In this document: positions 1-6,811 of the stretch, piece after piece | Layout of the letters: each line of letters opens with the position of its first letter | Numbering within the stretch: position 1 is the stretch's first letter | Assembly: GCA_965250245.1 (NCBI GenBank) | Contig: OZ252296.1 | Location: forward strand, 3,720,001 to 3,784,000 | DNA length: 64,000 nt | DNA from: JABDIP01 sp965250245 | GTDB lineage: Bacteria > Pseudomonadota > Alphaproteobacteria > DSM-16000 > Inquilinaceae | Reading direction: 5' to 3' | Made by a program: the position numbers and the translations under genes | The notes under the pieces: generated by a model | The model's input: the letters and a program-made list of their open reading frames with translations, nothing else | Told to the model about the DNA's origin: nothing | Database searches by the model: none

Positions 1-2
1 CG

Positions 3-104
3 GCCGGCACCAAGGCCAAATCGTGCCTCGACCGTTTCCCCGACGGCATCATCCGCCAGTCGCTGATCGACACTGTCGACTTCTGTGTCGGCCGGGATTT
101 CTGA
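3..104 (+). CDS. C-terminal tail of an unidentified protein (5' truncated)
   Basis: An open frame runs in from the left edge and stops at TGA 102-104, giving the last 33 residues of a protein that ends in VGRDF. The codon choice is GC-rich in third positions, as in the neighbouring genes, so it is probably the real end of a plus-strand gene that starts outside the window. The tail contains two cysteines and no motif I recognise, so no function is proposed. It ends 29 bases before the start codon of the next gene on the same strand, so the two could be co-transcribed. Confidence 0.5.
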   Translation, partial: AGTKAKSCLDRFPDGIIRQSLIDTVDFCVGRDF

Positions 105-133
105 CCGCCCCTTCACCGGCTCTGCAAACCCCC

Positions 134-553
134 ATGATCTACCTGACCGTCAAGGCGCTCCACGTGGCGTCTGTCATCCTCTGGATGTCCGGCATGATCG
201 CGACGGCGCTGTTGCTCAACGCCTTCCGCGGCCGGGAATCCGCGTTTGATGAGGGATGGGCCCCGACCCTGCGTCGCGCCTTGCGCCGGACGATGGCGAT
301 CGGCATCGCGGCAACGTGGCTGCTGGGCGGCTGGCTGTTCGTGGACGGCGGCTGGTTCCAGTCCCCCTGGATGTTCACCAAGCTCGGCTTCGTGCTCGCC
401 CTGTCGGCGCTGCACGGACCGCTGGTCGCGCATCTGAAACGGATCGGAACCGTCGAGGACTACCGCGTCCCGGCCTGGATGGGCCCGGTGGTGCCGGCCA
501 AGGTCGCGGCAGTCACATTGATCGCCTTCCTGGTCATCGCCAAGCCGTTCTGA
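134..553 (+). CDS. CopD/HemJ-like small integral membrane protein
   Basis: This 139-residue protein has four predicted membrane helices (about residues 3-25, 47-65, 75-95 and 115-136). The first carries the KALHVASVILWMSG pattern, which resembles the start of CopD-type and HemJ/UPF0093 proteins (lysine and histidine early in helix 1, then WxxG). A further histidine pair sits around helix 3. HemJ oxidises protoporphyrinogen IX and CopD-type proteins are linked to copper handling; the sequence alone does not choose between them. ATG 134 is preferred over upstream in-frame codons because the extra N-terminus (PRPFPRRHHPP) is low-complexity and overlaps the preceding gene. The family level is fairly sure, the substrate is not. 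Confidence 0.65.
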   Translation: MIYLTVKALHVASVILWMSGMIATALLLNAFRGRESAFDEGWAPTLRRALRRTMAIGIAATWLLGGWLFVDGGWFQSPWMFTKLGFVLALSALHGPLVAHLKRIGTVEDYRVPAWMGPVVPAKVAAVTLIAFLVIAKPF

Positions 554-660
554 CGGCCAGCCCGACCGACCCTTCCCGCGACAAGGCCGGTCGCACGAAT
601 TTCCGCCCCGCACCACCTTGCGGACCCGCCGCACTCGGTCTATAACGCCGCCCCGGCTGT

Positions 661-737
661 CGGAGTGTAGCTCAGCCTGGTAGAGCACTGTCTTCGGGAG
701 GCAGGGGCCGGTGGTTCGAATCCACTCACTCCGACCA
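661..737 (+). tRNA. tRNA-Pro (anticodon CGG)
   Basis: A complete cloverleaf can be drawn. The seven-base acceptor stem pairs CGGAGTG with CACTCCG without mismatch. The D arm is GCTC/GAGC, the anticodon stem CTGTC/GGCAG contains one T-G pair, the loop TTCGGGA places CGG at positions 34-36 with G37, and the T arm contains the TTCGAAT loop. Discriminator A is followed by an encoded CCA. The length is 77 bases. It stands alone between two protein genes. Confidence 0.96.
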
Positions 738-912
738 ACCTTTCCCGCACATTGTCGCCGAACTTCGGACCTGCTCTCACGCGCAGTGGTGCAGCCTCCG
801 GGTCAGTATCGCGCGAGGCCGGAAATGTCCGGTTGAGACTCGCCCAAAGCGAGGCCACTGCCTATGCTGACAGTTTAAAGAACCAAGAACAATTTATCGG
901 CGGAGGTGCAGG

Positions 913-1515
913 ATGGCGATGCAAGAGAAGCAAGTCTTCGAACATGTCTCTTTCGGTATCAAGATGTGCATGGTGCTGGCGGTCGCATTCGGATTGGCGG
1001 CCTGCGAAACGTCCGGCCCGATTACCGCACAAGAAAGCTACCTGGATCTGCAGGTCGATAGAGGCTGGCCGAAAATAGCTCGCAATGTCGAGGTGCTGGC
1101 AGGTCGACGGGTTGAGGAATGGGAATGGAATTCCGGCGACCTGTACCTGATCCAGATATCGGTGACTGGTCGATACTACGGAAACGACTTTGAAGACCCG
1201 GACGACTTCCTCGAGGCGGTCTCGGATTGGGGATTCTACGCTGATGTATCTGTTGACCGGCGAGATATCGCGAAGGACCGCAATTCAATCGGCGATTTCC
1301 AATATGCCGTTGCCGAAGTGGAAGACTCCTGGTGTTTCTTCATGCTGCAGGGGCTGAACTACTCCCCGACGCCCGGCCGCAAGCAGATCGGCACCGGCGA
1401 GACCAGCAGCGGGTTTGTGACGTTCTACGAATGCGGCGCGAAGAGCAGCCTGTCATCCTCACAGCTAGAGGCACGCGGCCTTCGGTTTGCCCGCGGTCTC
1501 TCCGGCCGATGGTGA
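913..1515 (+). CDS. Putative lipoprotein of unknown function
   Basis: The protein has 200 residues with a basic N-terminus, a hydrophobic stretch (about 18-30) and a lipobox ending LAAC followed by Glu-Thr-Ser, so it is predicted to be lipidated at Cys31 or so and held in an envelope membrane. The remainder is a soluble, acidic and aromatic-rich domain with three later cysteines. ATG 913 is preceded by a GGAGG element at about 902-906. I do not recognise the domain. The gene is monocistronic between tRNA-Pro and a stretch of gene remnants, and its slightly lower GC content than the neighbours may mean it belongs to a variable patch. Confidence 0.7.
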   Translation: MAMQEKQVFEHVSFGIKMCMVLAVAFGLAACETSGPITAQESYLDLQVDRGWPKIARNVEVLAGRRVEEWEWNSGDLYLIQISVTGRYYGNDFEDPDDFLEAVSDWGFYADVSVDRRDIAKDRNSIGDFQYAVAEVEDSWCFFMLQGLNYSPTPGRKQIGTGETSSGFVTFYECGAKSSLSSSQLEARGLRFARGLSGRW

Positions 1516-1573
1516 CGACGATCCATTCGCGCATGCATAGGTAATGATTATTTGGACCCGAGATGAACCGGAC

Positions 1574-1642
1574 TAGGCCATGATCGCCTAGCCAGTCGCC
1601 GTGGTCCGAGGTGTAGTTGACGATCGTGTTGTCCGCGAGCCC
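1574..1642 (-). pseudogene. Sulfatase remnant (C-terminal motif only)
   Basis: Read on the minus strand this stretch gives GLADNTIVNYTSDHGDWLGD followed by HGL. It closely matches the second conserved block of type I sulfatases (typically xLAxNTIVIFTSDHGxxLGDHGL), which contributes metal and substrate contacts. Neither flank continues as a sulfatase: no CxPSR active-site block, no start and no plausible C-terminus. The match therefore looks like a surviving scrap of a deleted gene. It lies in the 440-base region between two intact plus-strand genes. Confidence 0.6.
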
Positions 1643-1699
1643 GGAGGTCTGGGTGGCGCTCGGCGGCGAGGAGGTCCCCCCGTCCATGCCCGCCTTCAC

Positions 1700-1879
1700 G
1701 CCGACAGCTCGGGAGACTGCCGAGATGGCCGAGCGTTGCAGCGTGAGGCGCCTGCTAGTGACCCATTTCCGGGTGCACATGGATCAGGAGGCGAACCAGC
1801 AGCGAGCGTGCGAAGACCTAGCCACGGGTTATCCGGCCCTGCCGAGATCGTCGAGGACCTGCAGGACTGCGACCTCTGA
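1700..1879 (+). pseudogene. Frameshifted C-terminal remnant of a metallo-beta-lactamase-fold hydrolase
   Basis: One frame (about 1704-1832) reads TARETAEMAERCSVRRLLVT then HFR, very like the 'TAxEAAxLAxxAGVxRLVLTHF' helix-strand of RNase Z-type and related MBL-fold hydrolases. The plausible C-terminus, PAEIVEDLQDCDL with a stop at 1877-1879, lies in another frame (about 1838-1879). One frameshift near 1833 would join them. No start or HxHxDH metal motif is found upstream. I read this as a degraded 3' end; it could also be a chance similarity, but the motif and the short joining distance argue against that. Confidence 0.45.
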
Positions 1880-1957
1880 GCGCGGCCGGCGCCGGCCCGC
1901 TCCCATGGCCGCATCCGAACGGGTCGTTAGGGACTTCCTGCTATCGCTGGCGGCGCG

Positions 1958-2569
1958 ATGCGAGAGATCGAGCAGCACGGAACCACGGTGTTCGAGGATC
2001 GGCCGATCGTCCTGCCGGCGATCCTGGCGGCGGCGTCGGTCGTCTTCGCGGTGGGTCTGACATCTCGGGTCGAGGCGTTGCTGCCCGGCGAGAAGGAAGC
2101 GATCGGTATCGTCCTCGGGCTGGTCCTGTGCGCGTTCGGCACGGTCCTGCTGTTCCGCCGCGACCGGTTCGAATTCGACACCGCCCGCCAAATCGTACGT
2201 TGGCGCAAATGGTCGCTCGCCCGCATGTCATCCGGCGAGATCGCCTTCTCCGACATCCTCGACGTGACCTTGGAATCCATCGGCAGCAACGAAGGCAGCG
2301 GCACCTATCGCGTGGCCTTGCGGACCGCCGACTGCACCGTGCCGTTGACCGAGACCTATTCCGGCGACGCCGAGCGCTGGCGCCCGACCATGACCCGGAT
2401 CCGCGACATCGTCGGCCTCTCGGACCAGCGCCCGGCCGATGCCGACACCGAGTCGCTGGTGAACCAGGGCCGGTTCATCGACGCCGTCAGGCAACTGCGC
2501 GAAACGGAAGGCCTGGACCTGGTCCAGGCGAAGACGCGGGCCGACGCGGCGCGCAGCCGGGCCGACTGA
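1958..2569 (+). CDS. Two-helix membrane protein with C-terminal L7/L12-like domain
   Basis: The product has 203 residues. Two hydrophobic segments (about 17-37 and 47-65) form a hairpin in the membrane. A beta-rich region follows (about 68-150, containing FRRDRFEFDTARQIVRWRK), which resembles PH-like domains of bacterial membrane proteins. The last 40 residues (LVNQGRFIDAVRQLRE then TEGLDLVQAKTR) match the C-terminal fold of ribosomal protein L7/L12, the part that contacts partner proteins. This combination recurs in proteins of unknown function. The ribosome binding site is weak, so the exact start is uncertain. It is monocistronic and ends 12 bases before the convergent dioxygenase gene. 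Confidence 0.65.
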   Translation: MREIEQHGTTVFEDRPIVLPAILAAASVVFAVGLTSRVEALLPGEKEAIGIVLGLVLCAFGTVLLFRRDRFEFDTARQIVRWRKWSLARMSSGEIAFSDILDVTLESIGSNEGSGTYRVALRTADCTVPLTETYSGDAERWRPTMTRIRDIVGLSDQRPADADTESLVNQGRFIDAVRQLRETEGLDLVQAKTRADAARSRAD

Positions 2570-2581
2570 CAGCCTGCCTGC

Positions 2582-3232
2582 TCAGCCTCCGAGCACGATA
2601 TCGAAGGTACCGGCCAACGCCTCAGCCTCGACCTCGGGCGCGGCCGCGAGCGGCACGATGAGGCGGGCACGGGCGTCCGGATCGCGCACCGATCCCAGCA
2701 AGCCGTCGCGGTCATTGTCCGGTTCGCCCGCCACATACATCTGCGTGACCAGCCGATCGAACCCCGGCCCCTGGATGGCGAAATGGATGTGCGGCGCGCG
2801 GCCGGGATAGGGCACCGGCCGGATGGTCCGGAACCGATAGGCGCCATCGGCGTCGGTGACCGTCGCGCCATAGCTCTGGAAGTTCTCGTCGATCGGCCCG
2901 GTGGCCGGCGCGCGCGGATGGTGATAGCGGCCGAAGGCGTTGCACTGCCAGATCTCGATGCGGGCTCCCGCCTGCGGCCGGCCGTCGGTATCGGTCACCC
3001 GCCCAAAGACATGGGTCACGATGCCCGCCGCCTGCTCGGTCCGTCCCTCGACCTGCACCAGGTCCGCATCTCGATCCAGCGGCAGGGTGCGCGGGTAGAA
3101 CGGCCCCAGGGCCTGGCGCGGCGTTGGCACAAGGGTCGCGGCGACGGCCCGGACCGGCATGGCCGCCGACAGGGCAACCGGCACCGACGCTGCCAGCAGG
3201 GCCCGACGGCTCGGACGGTTCGCTTGGGTCAT
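2582..3232 (-). CDS. Tat-exported intradiol ring-cleavage dioxygenase
   Basis: The 216-residue product resembles the beta-type (iron-binding) chain of protocatechuate 3,4-dioxygenase and related enzymes that cleave catechols between the two hydroxyls with non-haem Fe(III). The family's four iron ligands can be assigned to Tyr103 (NAFGRYHHPR), Tyr142 (RPVPYPGR), His148 and His150 (APHIHF). The N-terminus has twin arginines followed by ALLAASVPVALSAAM, typical of a Tat signal, so the enzyme should act in the periplasm. ATG at 3232 is chosen because a GAGGGAGAGG element precedes it; an upstream extension lacks such support. No partner alpha chain or beta-ketoadipate genes lie nearby, so the substrate is unknown. 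Confidence 0.85.
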   Translation of the reverse strand: MTQANRPSRRALLAASVPVALSAAMPVRAVAATLVPTPRQALGPFYPRTLPLDRDADLVQVEGRTEQAAGIVTHVFGRVTDTDGRPQAGARIEIWQCNAFGRYHHPRAPATGPIDENFQSYGATVTDADGAYRFRTIRPVPYPGRAPHIHFAIQGPGFDRLVTQMYVAGEPDNDRDGLLGSVRDPDARARLIVPLAAAPEVEAEALAGTFDIVLGG

Positions 3233-3364
3233 GATGTCCTCTCCCTCGAATGCGGTCACGGCGGCCCCGTCCCCATGCTCCGCCGGGTCCCGGCGCTGCA
3301 CAATTCACAACGGCGTGCGGCCCGCCCCTTTACGGTGACGCGCCGACGGTGCTAGGCCGCTGGC

Positions 3365-4321
3365 ATGCCGGCAGCCGAGAACCGCACCGCCCTGATCGGA
3401 CTGGACTGGGGCACCAGCTCATTCCGTGCCTACCGCATGGATAGCGGCGGCGGCATCATCGACCGCGTCACCAGCGATGCCGGGATTCTCAGCGTTGCCG
3501 ACGGCGATTTTGCGGCGGTGCTGCGACATGAGATCGGGCACTGGCTGGATGACACCGACACCGCGCCGGTGCTGGCCTGCGGCATGATCGGCAGCCGCCA
3601 GGGCTGGCACGAAATCCCCTATGTCGAGCTGCCGGCCGATATCGGGCTGCTGGCGCAAAACCTGGAGCCCGTGGCGCCGTCCGACGGCCCGCCGATCCAT
3701 TTCGTCCCCGGCCTGACCGCCCGCGATGTCGATGGCGTCCCTGACGTCATGCGCGGCGAGGAAACCCAGATCTCCGGCGCCATCGACCCCGATGCCGAAT
3801 GGCAGCTCTTCATCCTGCCCGGCACCCACAGCAAATGGGCGATCGCCCGCGACTGCCGGATCGAAGCCTTCGCGACCTTCATGACCGGGGAGGTCTTCGC
3901 CGTGCTCAGCCGGCACTCCATTCTCGGCCGGCTGATGGACGGCGATGCCAACAATGCGGAGGCGTTCGGACGCGGCGTCGACCGCGCCCTCGCACATCCA
4001 GATGATGGTCCCGGGCTGTTGCACCGGCTGTTCGGTGCCCGCAGCCTGCCGCTCTTCGGCGACCTCCCGGAGACCGGCGTCGCCTCCTACCTGTCCGGCC
4101 TGCTGATCGGATCGGAGATTGTCGAGGCCCTGAAGCACCCGGCGTTCCAGGATGCCGACAGCCCGCCCACGATCATCGGCCGAGACGACCTCACCGACCT
4201 CTATGCCCGCGGTCTCGCCGCGGTCGGCATGCCGACGCGCAAGGCCGGAGCCGACACCTGCGCCACCGGCCTCTACCGTCTGGCAGCCACCGCCGGTTTA
4301 TTGCAGAAAGAGACAGAATGA
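3365..4321 (+). CDS. dgoK: 2-dehydro-3-deoxygalactonokinase
   Basis: The 318-residue protein matches DgoK. It opens with the ATP-binding LIGLDWGTSSFRAY motif and contains ACGMIGSRQGW, MRGEETQ, LPGTHSKWA and FMTGEVFAVL blocks typical of the family. It phosphorylates 2-keto-3-deoxygalactonate at O6 in the De Ley-Doudoroff route for galactose/galactonate. Its stop codon overlaps the start of dgoA (ATGA at 4318-4321), showing translational coupling. The upstream 132 bases separate it from the divergent dioxygenase gene and should hold both promoters. No galactonate dehydratase or transporter gene is in the window. Confidence 0.93.
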   Translation: MPAAENRTALIGLDWGTSSFRAYRMDSGGGIIDRVTSDAGILSVADGDFAAVLRHEIGHWLDDTDTAPVLACGMIGSRQGWHEIPYVELPADIGLLAQNLEPVAPSDGPPIHFVPGLTARDVDGVPDVMRGEETQISGAIDPDAEWQLFILPGTHSKWAIARDCRIEAFATFMTGEVFAVLSRHSILGRLMDGDANNAEAFGRGVDRALAHPDDGPGLLHRLFGARSLPLFGDLPETGVASYLSGLLIGSEIVEALKHPAFQDADSPPTIIGRDDLTDLYARGLAAVGMPTRKAGADTCATGLYRLAATAGLLQKETE

Positions 4322-4953
4322 GCTCCTGGCAGGACCTTTTCGATTCCATGCCGCTTGTCGCGATCCTGCGCGGCCTGACGCCGGAGAATGCGGTGGAGAT
4401 CGGCGGCCGGCTCATCGACAGCGGCTTCACCACCATCGAGGTGCCGCTCAACTCGCCGGACCCGATCGAGAGCATCGCCCGGCTCGCCGGGCGCTTCGGT
4501 GGGAATGCGATCATCGGCGCCGGCACAGTCCTGTCGCCGGCCGACGTGGCCTCCATCGCCGATGCCGGCGGCACTTTGGTCGTCATGCCGCATTCCGACC
4601 CGGCTGTCATCACCGAGGCCAAGCGACTGAAGCTGGTCTGCGCGCCCGGGGTTGCCACACCCTCCGAGGCCTTCGCCGCGCTGTCCGCCGGCGCCGATCT
4701 GCTGAAGCTGTTTCCGGCCGAACTGCTGCAGCCGCCCATCGTGAAGGCTTGGCGCGCGGTCTTGCCGGACGATTCCAGGCTGGTCCCGGTCGGCGGCATC
4801 ACGCCGGATACCATGGCCGCATATTGGCAGGTCGGCGCGGCCGGGTTCGGCCTTGGCTCCGCCCTCTTCAAACCGGGGATGACACCGGACGAAGTGGCCA
4901 GCCATGCCCGCGACTTCGTCGCCGCCTATCGCAGGCTACCCGCGCGCACCTGA
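4318..4953 (+). CDS. dgoA: 2-dehydro-3-deoxy-6-phosphogalactonate aldolase
   Basis: This 211-residue class I aldolase of the KDPG/KDPGal family should cleave 2-keto-3-deoxy-6-phosphogalactonate, the product of the upstream kinase, to pyruvate and glyceraldehyde 3-phosphate. Family residues are visible: Arg18 in AILRGL, Glu41 in TTIEVPLNSP, and Schiff-base Lys130 in ADLLKLFPAE. The phosphate-binding VGGI sequence and a GLGSALF segment follow. The pairing with dgoK rather than edd genes supports the galactonate assignment over KDPG. Its 3' end overlaps the convergent cyclase gene by 18 bases, so there is no room for a terminator between them. Confidence 0.92.
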   Translation: MSSWQDLFDSMPLVAILRGLTPENAVEIGGRLIDSGFTTIEVPLNSPDPIESIARLAGRFGGNAIIGAGTVLSPADVASIADAGGTLVVMPHSDPAVITEAKRLKLVCAPGVATPSEAFAALSAGADLLKLFPAELLQPPIVKAWRAVLPDDSRLVPVGGITPDTMAAYWQVGAAGFGLGSALFKPGMTPDEVASHARDFVAAYRRLPART

Positions 4954-6675
4954 TGGCGCGGCGCAGCCGGCAAGCCGCTGCACATCCGCGATCAGCCGCA
5001 CCTGCATCGGCTGCCGGCGACCGCGCAGGGTGAACTCGGCCGACGGCAGCGCCGACAAGTCGATATCGGCGTGGCGGGCCGCCGCGTCGGAGACGATGAG
5101 CTGGCAATGATGGGTCTTGGTCAGCGCCTCCAACCGGCTCGCCGCGTTGACCGTGTCGCCGACCGCGGTCACGGCCGTCGCCGCCCCGAACCCCATCTCG
5201 CCGATGATCGCCGGGCCGGCATGCACGCCGATGCCGACCTTCAGCGGCTCGCGCAGATCGTTGCGCAGGGTTTCGTTCAGCCGCGCCAGCCCCTCGGCGA
5301 TGGCGGTGGCGGCAGCCAGGGCCTGACGACAGCCGGCCGCCGGCCCCTTGTCGACCCCGAACAGCGCCATGACCCCGTCGCCGGTGAACTTGTCGATCTG
5401 GCCGCCGCTCTCGACGATCGCCTTTCCCAGCGCCTCGAAATACTGGTTCATGATGAAAACGACGTCATAGGGCAGGCGCCGCTCGGCCATGGTGGTGAAG
5501 CCCCGCAAATCGGCGAATAGCACCGCGATCTCCCGCTCCTCGCCGGCCAGTAGCGGCGGCCTGGCGAAGCCGTCTCTCGGGCGCGCGGACGGCGGCAGCA
5601 GCGGCACCACTTCCAGGTTTGCCACCGGGCGCAGCTGGCACGCCAACCGCACATTGGGCGGCGCCGCGATCCGTTTCAGGACCCGCAGCTCCTCGGCACT
5701 GGGCGGCGGCACCGGGCCGGCGCTGGCGCCGACCCGCACCCGGCAGGTGGAGCACCGGCCGCGGCCGCCGCACACCGCCGCGTGGGGAAGGTCGGCGAGC
5801 TGGCTGGCCTCCAGGACCGAGGCGCCCTTCGGCACCTCGACCCGGACTCCGCCCGGGAATGTCAGCTCGATCGCCCGGTGGTGCCGCCCGCGCCAATCCC
5901 GCCAGCCGCGCGCCAGCAGCACCAGGATCAGGATGACCAGCCAGGCCAGCAGGATCTGCATCTCGGTCCGGGTAGCGAACTCCACCGCCGGACGGTCCGG
6001 CCAGCCGATCTCCATCATGGTCGTGACCAGCCGCCGGGGATCGGACCGGATCTCCGCGACGGCCCGGCCACCCTGGACGAATCCGAGCAGGGACAGGATC
6101 GGCACCAGCAGGGCCGCGCTCATCAGATAGGGATAGGCACGGACGTACCAGGGCTTCAGCCGCAGCCAGAGGTGCAGGCCCAGCCAGCCATGCAGCCAGG
6201 CGACGACCAGCGCCAGGGACTGCAGCGCCGCCTGACGGCCGCCATCGGCCCACAAGGCCAGCAGCACATAGGTGTAGCTGTCCTCGACCGCGAAGAACGC
6301 GTGATAGAGCCGGGTGGTCAGGACATGGTCGGCCAGCAGCGGGATCGTGGCGAACCCCAGCACCAGCTGCAGTGCTTCCGGCGGACGGATCCGGGTCAGC
6401 CGGCGATGGTGGTACAGCGCCCACAGCGCCAGCAGATAGTGCGCCGCGAGCGCTCCGTAGAGCAGAACAGTCGCCGCCATGTTGCGCCAGGCCGCGAGGA
6501 ACCAGCCCCTGCCGAGCTCCAGCGCCTCCAGCGACCAGAGGCCCAGCGCATGATTGACGAGGTGAGACGAGACATAGGCCAGCAGCACCAGCCCGCTGAC
6601 CAGCCGAACCCATCGGGTCCAGGGCTGCAGATCGACCGTTGGCCTGAGGACCGGCTGATCCGCGCCGGCCTTCAC
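4936..6675 (-). CDS. Membrane adenylate cyclase with SdhC-like His-rich anchor and 2Fe-2S domain
   Basis: Three modules are visible in 579 residues. Residues 20-255 form about six membrane helices with histidines placed as in b-haem anchors (His38, 42, 79, 89/90, 117, 125, 162, 168), like the SdhC-like diheme domain of Sinorhizobium CyaC. Residues 268-360 are a plant-type ferredoxin domain with Cys302, 308 and 311 (CGGRGRCSTC) and Cys346. Residues 380-565 are a class III cyclase with metal aspartates 389 (VLFADLRGF) and 433 (DKFTGDG); Lys429 fits adenine specificity. It should make cAMP in the cytoplasm in response to quinone, haem or cluster redox state. The start is GTG after GGGAGCC. The domain order is clear; the input signal is inference. 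Confidence 0.87.
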   Translation of the reverse strand: MKAGADQPVLRPTVDLQPWTRWVRLVSGLVLLAYVSSHLVNHALGLWSLEALELGRGWFLAAWRNMAATVLLYGALAAHYLLALWALYHHRRLTRIRPPEALQLVLGFATIPLLADHVLTTRLYHAFFAVEDSYTYVLLALWADGGRQAALQSLALVVAWLHGWLGLHLWLRLKPWYVRAYPYLMSAALLVPILSLLGFVQGGRAVAEIRSDPRRLVTTMMEIGWPDRPAVEFATRTEMQILLAWLVILILVLLARGWRDWRGRHHRAIELTFPGGVRVEVPKGASVLEASQLADLPHAAVCGGRGRCSTCRVRVGASAGPVPPPSAEELRVLKRIAAPPNVRLACQLRPVANLEVVPLLPPSARPRDGFARPPLLAGEEREIAVLFADLRGFTTMAERRLPYDVVFIMNQYFEALGKAIVESGGQIDKFTGDGVMALFGVDKGPAAGCRQALAAATAIAEGLARLNETLRNDLREPLKVGIGVHAGPAIIGEMGFGAATAVTAVGDTVNAASRLEALTKTHHCQLIVSDAAARHADIDLSALPSAEFTLRGRRQPMQVRLIADVQRLAGCAAPSGARG

Positions 6676-6758
6676 GGACCGGCTCCCGTTGGCGGGGATG
6701 CAGCGACGGAAACCCTGCCGCCGGACCTATCCCTCCGGATCAGGGGCGAAAATGCCGA

Positions 6759-6783
6759 GAGGGGCGGCCAAGGACCGCCCCTC
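6759..6783 (-). terminator. Possible intrinsic terminator after the NPC-repeat P460 gene
   Basis: A perfect nine-base inverted repeat (GAGGGGCGG and CCGCCCCTC, seven-base loop) lies 29 bases beyond the minus-strand stop codon at 6812. On the minus strand the stem is followed after a few bases by only a short T run (ATTTTC), so termination may be partial and could allow read-through into the cyclase gene. Confidence 0.45.
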
Positions 6784-6811
6784 CCCATCTCTATCGACTG
6801 GTCCGAACCGG

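Noticed and set aside
1574..1642. A functional sulfatase served by the SUMF1-like protein at 8311-9210
   Set aside because: Only one short conserved block remains, with no active-site CxPSR sequence and no intact frame.
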